Assembly: GCA_001603685.1 (NCBI GenBank)
Contig: LUZO01000236.1
Location: 1-9,805 of the forward strand
Source of the DNA: Bacteroidales bacterium Bact_23
GTDB taxonomy: Bacteria; Bacteroidota; Bacteroidia; Bacteroidales; Lentimicrobiaceae
DNA length: 9,805 bases
Direction: 5' to 3'
Positions 6,740-9,805 of this stretch are shown here, piece by piece. The translations under genes and the position numbers were made by a program. The notes under the pieces are model-generated. The model was given only the letters and a program-made list of their open reading frames with translations, was not told where the DNA came from and made no database searches. Each line of letters opens with the position of its first letter. The stretch's first letter is position 1.

Positions 6740-6753
6740 GAAACAGCTGTTTC
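6740..6753. promoter_or_regulatory. Perfect 14-bp palindrome GAAACAGCTGTTTC, candidate operator
   Basis: The site is exactly self-complementary over 14 bases. It lies between the GH20 start (about 130 bp away) and the gcvP terminator, hence in the only region that can hold the GH20 promoter. The symmetry and size suit a dimeric transcription factor. No exact TAnnTTTG element was found for GH20 in this gap; TTTATTTG, one mismatch from the consensus, lies close to the start. Confidence 0.35.
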
Positions 6754-6757
6754 TTGA

Positions 6758-6795
6758 TAAAAACGGCAAGCGCCCGCTTTTGCGGGCGCCTTCCG
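6758..6795 (-). terminator. Intrinsic terminator of gcvP
   Basis: The core is a perfect 8-bp GC stem (GCGCCCGC / GCGGGCGC) closed by a TTTT tetraloop. It is extended by AA/TT and CGG/CCG pairs around two single-base C bulges. On the - strand it is followed by TTTTT. It lies 17 bp past the gcvP stop codon and separates gcvP from GH20. Confidence 0.88.
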
Positions 6796-6811
6796 GATAA
6801 AGCGTTGTATT

Positions 6812-9703
6812 TTACTTGTCTTCGTATTCCGAAACCGGTAAGCAGGTGCAAACCAGGTTGCGGTCGCCGTAGGCATCGTCCACACGGGTTACCGCAGGCC
6901 AGTATTTGCCGGTAAATGCCGGTTGTCCCGGGAATGCGGCCTTTTCGCGCGAGTAGGGGAATTCCCAGTTGTCATTGGCCACCATACGCAGGGTGTGGGG
7001 AGCCTTTTTAATGACATTCACCTGGCGGTCGGCCTTGCCTTCAACGATTTCGTCAATCTCTTTGCGGATCTCCACCATGGCGGTTACGAAACGGTCGAGT
7101 TCTTCCAGCGGCTCGCTTTCGGTGGGCTCAACCATCAGGGTGCCGGCTACCGGGAAAGCAACTGTGGGAGCGTGGAATCCATAGTCCATCAGGCGCTTGG
7201 CAAGGTCAATCACCTGCAGGTCGGCGCTGCGGCTGAACTCGTTGCAGTCGATGATCATCTCGTGGGCAACCCTTCCGTTTTTGCCGGTATAGAGAATCTT
7301 GTAGTGCTTTTCGAGTTTTGCCTTCAGGTAGTTGGCATTCAGGATGGCCATTCTGGTGGCTTCGGTAAGCCCGTCGGCACCAAGCATCTTGATGTAGCCA
7401 TAGGAGATGGGCAGGATGGAAGCGCTTCCGAAAGGAGCGGCAGCCACAGCAGTTATGGCATGGTCGCCGCCGGTTTTTACCATCGGATGGCCGGGCAGGA
7501 AGGGCTTCAGATGTTTTGCAACACCAATGGGGCCTACGCCGGGTCCGCCACCGCCGTGCGGGATGGCGAAAGTCTTGTGCAGGTTGAGGTGGCATACGTC
7601 GGCGCCGATGTGTCCGGGGCTGGTAAGGCCAACCTGGGCGTTCATGTTTGCACCGTCCATATAAACCTGTCCGCCGTTGTCGTGTACGATTTTCACGAGT
7701 TCGAGGATGGCCTCTTCAAATACGCCATGGGTTGAAGGATAGGTAATCATACAGGCGGAGAGGGTGTCTTTGTGCTTTTCGGCTTTCTCTCTGAAGTCAG
7801 CGACATCAATGTTGCCGTTTTCGTCGGATTTTACCACTACAATCGACATGCCGGCCATGGCTGCACTGGCAGGGTTGGTGCCGTGAGCCGAAGCGGGAAT
7901 GAGGCATACATTGCGGTGGCCTTCGCCACGGCTCTGGTGATAGGCGCGGATAACCATAAGTCCGGTGTATTCGCCGGCCGCTCCCGAATTGGGCTGGAAC
8001 GACATGGCTGCAAAGCCGGTGATTTCGCTCAGCAGTTTATCCAGATCGTTGATCAGCATGTGATAGCCTTCAACCTGATCGGCAGGTACGAAGGGGTGCA
8101 GGCTGTTGAATTCGGGCCAGCTAAGCGAAAAGAGCTCGGCTGCGGCGTTCAGCTTCATGGTGCATGATCCCAGCGGAATCATGGAGCGGTTGAGTGACAG
8201 ATCCTTATCTTCCAGGCTCTTGATGAAACGCATCATGGCAGTTTCGGAGTGGTAGCTGTTGAATACCCTGTCGGTCAGATATTCCGAGGTGCGTTTGAGC
8301 TGTTCAGGCAGGGTGCTGATGCTTTCGCAGTTTTCGGGGATGCAGACATATTCGTTGAACTGTTTGTGCGCAGCCGATGCAAAGATGTTCACAAGCATGT
8401 TCAGATCTTCCAGGTTGGTGGTTTCGTCGATGCTGATTCCAACCACATGGTCGCTGATGTAGCGGAAGTTCACTTCGCTCTCCAGAGCCAGTTTCCTGAG
8501 ATCGCTCATGCGTACGGTAGCGGGGATTTCGATGCGCACGGTATCGAAATAGACGCCGTTTAACTGTTTGTAGCCGTATTTTTCAACTTCGGTGGCCAGC
8601 ACATAGGTGAGTACATTGATGCGGTGAGCAATGTTCCGGATTCCTTCGGCGCCGTGGTAAACGGCATACATACCGCTCATGGTGGCGAGCAGCGCCTGTG
8701 CGGTACAGATGTTTGAAGTAGCACGCTCGCGTTTGATGTGCTGCTCGCGTGTCTGCAGTGCCATGCGGAGGGCGCGGTTGCCCTGTGCGTCAATGGTTAC
8801 GCCGATGATGCGTCCGGGGATATAGCGTTTGTAATCGTCGCGGGTGGCGAAGAATCCTGCATGCGGGCCACCAAAGCCCATGGGAATGCCAAAGCGCTGG
8901 TTGGAGCCAACAACCACATCGGCACCCCATTCACCCGGAGGGGTGAGCAGTGCAAGGCTCATCAGGTCGGCAGCAACAGCAACCATTACGCCTTTGTCGT
9001 GTGCCTTAGCCACAAAGCCGCTGTAGTCGTGAATTTCGCCGGTTTCATCCGGATACTGAACAATTGCGCCAAACCATGAATTGTCAAACTCAGCGGTTTG
9101 CCAGTTGCCAATCTCTATTTTGATGCCGAGGGGCTCGGCACGGGTTTTCAGGATGTCGATGGTCTGCGGGAACAGCCTGTCGGATACGAAAAAGCGTACG
9201 GCATTGGCTTTTACGGCTTCGCGCGGACGCGAGTAATAGAACATAAGCATGGCTTCCGAAGCAGCAGTTCCTTCGTCGAGCAGCGAAGCATTGGCCAGAG
9301 GCAGTCCGGTAAGGTCGCTGATCATGGTCTGATAAATCAGCAATGCTTCGAGGCGCCCCTGCGAAATCTCGGCCTGATAGGGAGTGTAGGAGGTGTACCA
9401 GCCCGGATTCTCAAGGATGTTGCGCTGGACAACGCCAGGAGTGATGGTGTTGTAATACCCCATTCCAATGTAGGATTTGAACAGTTTGTTCTTTGATCCC
9501 AGTTTTTTCAGATGCATCAGGTATTCATACTCGTTGAGCGCCGGAGGCAGATTCATCGGCTTGCTCAGGCGGATGGCCGAAGGTACGGTCTCATCGATAA
9601 GTGCATCAATACTTGAAGCACCAATGGTTTTTAACATTCCGGCAATTTCATTTGCCCTGGGCCCGTTGTGGCGGTTGACAAAATCGTTGTTGAGTTTTGA
9701 CAT
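6812..9703 (-). CDS. gcvP: Glycine dehydrogenase (decarboxylating), glycine cleavage system P protein
   Basis: This PLP enzyme decarboxylates glycine and transfers the aminomethyl group to the lipoyl arm of H protein (GcvH). GcvT and lipoamide dehydrogenase complete the cycle, yielding CO2, ammonia, methylene-tetrahydrofolate and NADH. It is cytosolic. The product is 963 aa, the usual length of the fused homodimeric type that combines GcvPA- and GcvPB-like halves. The N terminus has the family signature RHNGP (11-15), and the first half has ASLLDEGTAASEAM (139-152). The second half begins around PLGSCTMKLNAAAE (510-523). The PLP-binding lysine is Lys710 in HLNLHKTFAIPHGGGGPGVGP. No frameshift or missing core motif is seen. 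The ATG start gives the expected N terminus, though no Shine-Dalgarno sequence precedes it. gcvT and gcvH are not in the window; scattered gcv genes are common in this phylum. It has its own terminator and likely its own promoter. Confidence 0.98.
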   Translation of the reverse strand: MSKLNNDFVNRHNGPRANEIAGMLKTIGASSIDALIDETVPSAIRLSKPMNLPPALNEYEYLMHLKKLGSKNKLFKSYIGMGYYNTITPGVVQRNILENPGWYTSYTPYQAEISQGRLEALLIYQTMISDLTGLPLANASLLDEGTAASEAMLMFYYSRPREAVKANAVRFFVSDRLFPQTIDILKTRAEPLGIKIEIGNWQTAEFDNSWFGAIVQYPDETGEIHDYSGFVAKAHDKGVMVAVAADLMSLALLTPPGEWGADVVVGSNQRFGIPMGFGGPHAGFFATRDDYKRYIPGRIIGVTIDAQGNRALRMALQTREQHIKRERATSNICTAQALLATMSGMYAVYHGAEGIRNIAHRINVLTYVLATEVEKYGYKQLNGVYFDTVRIEIPATVRMSDLRKLALESEVNFRYISDHVVGISIDETTNLEDLNMLVNIFASAAHKQFNEYVCIPENCESISTLPEQLKRTSEYLTDRVFNSYHSETAMMRFIKSLEDKDLSLNRSMIPLGSCTMKLNAAAELFSLSWPEFNSLHPFVPADQVEGYHMLINDLDKLLSEITGFAAMSFQPNSGAAGEYTGLMVIRAYHQSRGEGHRNVCLIPASAHGTNPASAAMAGMSIVVVKSDENGNIDVADFREKAEKHKDTLSACMITYPSTHGVFEEAILELVKIVHDNGGQVYMDGANMNAQVGLTSPGHIGADVCHLNLHKTFAIPHGGGGPGVGPIGVAKHLKPFLPGHPMVKTGGDHAITAVAAAPFGSASILPISYGYIKMLGADGLTEATRMAILNANYLKAKLEKHYKILYTGKNGRVAHEMIIDCNEFSRSADLQVIDLAKRLMDYGFHAPTVAFPVAGTLMVEPTESEPLEELDRFVTAMVEIRKEIDEIVEGKADRQVNVIKKAPHTLRMVANDNWEFPYSREKAAFPGQPAFTGKYWPAVTRVDDAYGDRNLVCTCLPVSEYEDK

Positions 9704-9751
9704 GGAATTGAATATTTTAGAAATTTTGGAAATGCTGTGTTAAATGCGGCG

Positions 9752-9759
9752 CAAAGATA
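9752..9759 (-). promoter_or_regulatory. Bacteroidota-type -7 element upstream of gcvP
   Basis: On the - strand this reads TATCTTTG, an exact match to TAnnTTTG, 48 bp upstream of the gcvP ATG. It would give a leader of roughly 40 nt. The nearest TTTG that could be the -33 box is 27 nt further upstream, longer than the usual spacing. The leader is too short to hold a glycine riboswitch if this promoter is used. Confidence 0.5.
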
Positions 9760-9805
9760 CAGATATTCATAAACGCAGTGAAATTTCAAAGGTAAAGTTG
9801 TTGAC

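Noticed and set aside
6923..7735. 270-codon open frame on the + strand
   Set aside because: It lies wholly antisense to gcvP, whose protein is intact and recognisable. The product resembles no family, and long antisense frames are common over GC-rich codons.
9704..9805. Glycine riboswitch upstream of gcvP
   Set aside because: Only about 100 bases are available and the promoter-like element lies 48 bp from the ATG. I see no paired aptamer-like structure, so it cannot be supported.

Overview
The window looks like a chromosomal segment from a Bacteroidota bacterium, probably Bacteroidales or a relative. Several features point that way. Start codons lack clear Shine-Dalgarno sequences. Two genes are preceded by an element matching the Bacteroidota -7 consensus TAnnTTTG. 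The glycoside hydrolases are exported and carry C-terminal discoidin-like (F5/8 type C) domains. A full-length fused glycine dehydrogenase is present, and moderate-GC genes are separated by AT-rich gaps. No species can be named from the sequence alone.

Layout from left to right. (1) A doubtful 61-residue single-pass membrane peptide lies on the + strand at the left edge and may be the tail of a longer gene. (2) A lipoprotein alpha-L-fucosidase (GH29) lies on the - strand, convergent with it. (3) A 440-bp AT-rich intergenic region follows, with two inverted repeats that could be operators. (4) On the + strand is a secreted protein of unknown function. It has an N-terminal globular domain with an EF-hand-like loop, then an extreme Tyr/Trp-rich stretch, then a basic tail built from near-identical 84-bp repeats. 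(5) A strong hairpin terminator and a second hairpin followed by the same T-rich tract separate it from the next, convergent gene. (6) On the - strand is a large exported GH20-family enzyme (876 aa) with a hexosaminidase-D-like active-site motif and accessory domains. (7) A 200-bp gap contains a 14-bp perfect palindrome and the gcvP terminator. (8) gcvP, the glycine cleavage system P protein (963 aa), is complete on the - strand, with a good promoter-like element just upstream near the right edge.

Functionally, the GH29 fucosidase and GH20 hexosaminidase could cooperate in trimming fucosylated, N-acetylhexosamine-containing glycans. Each sits in its own transcription unit, no SusC/SusD pair is visible, and so this is not shown to be a polysaccharide utilisation locus. 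gcvP is a central-metabolism gene that appears to be an unrelated neighbour. The least explained element is the Tyr-rich, repeat-tailed secreted protein. I did not find convincing evidence of a new defence, mobile or RNA-based system here.
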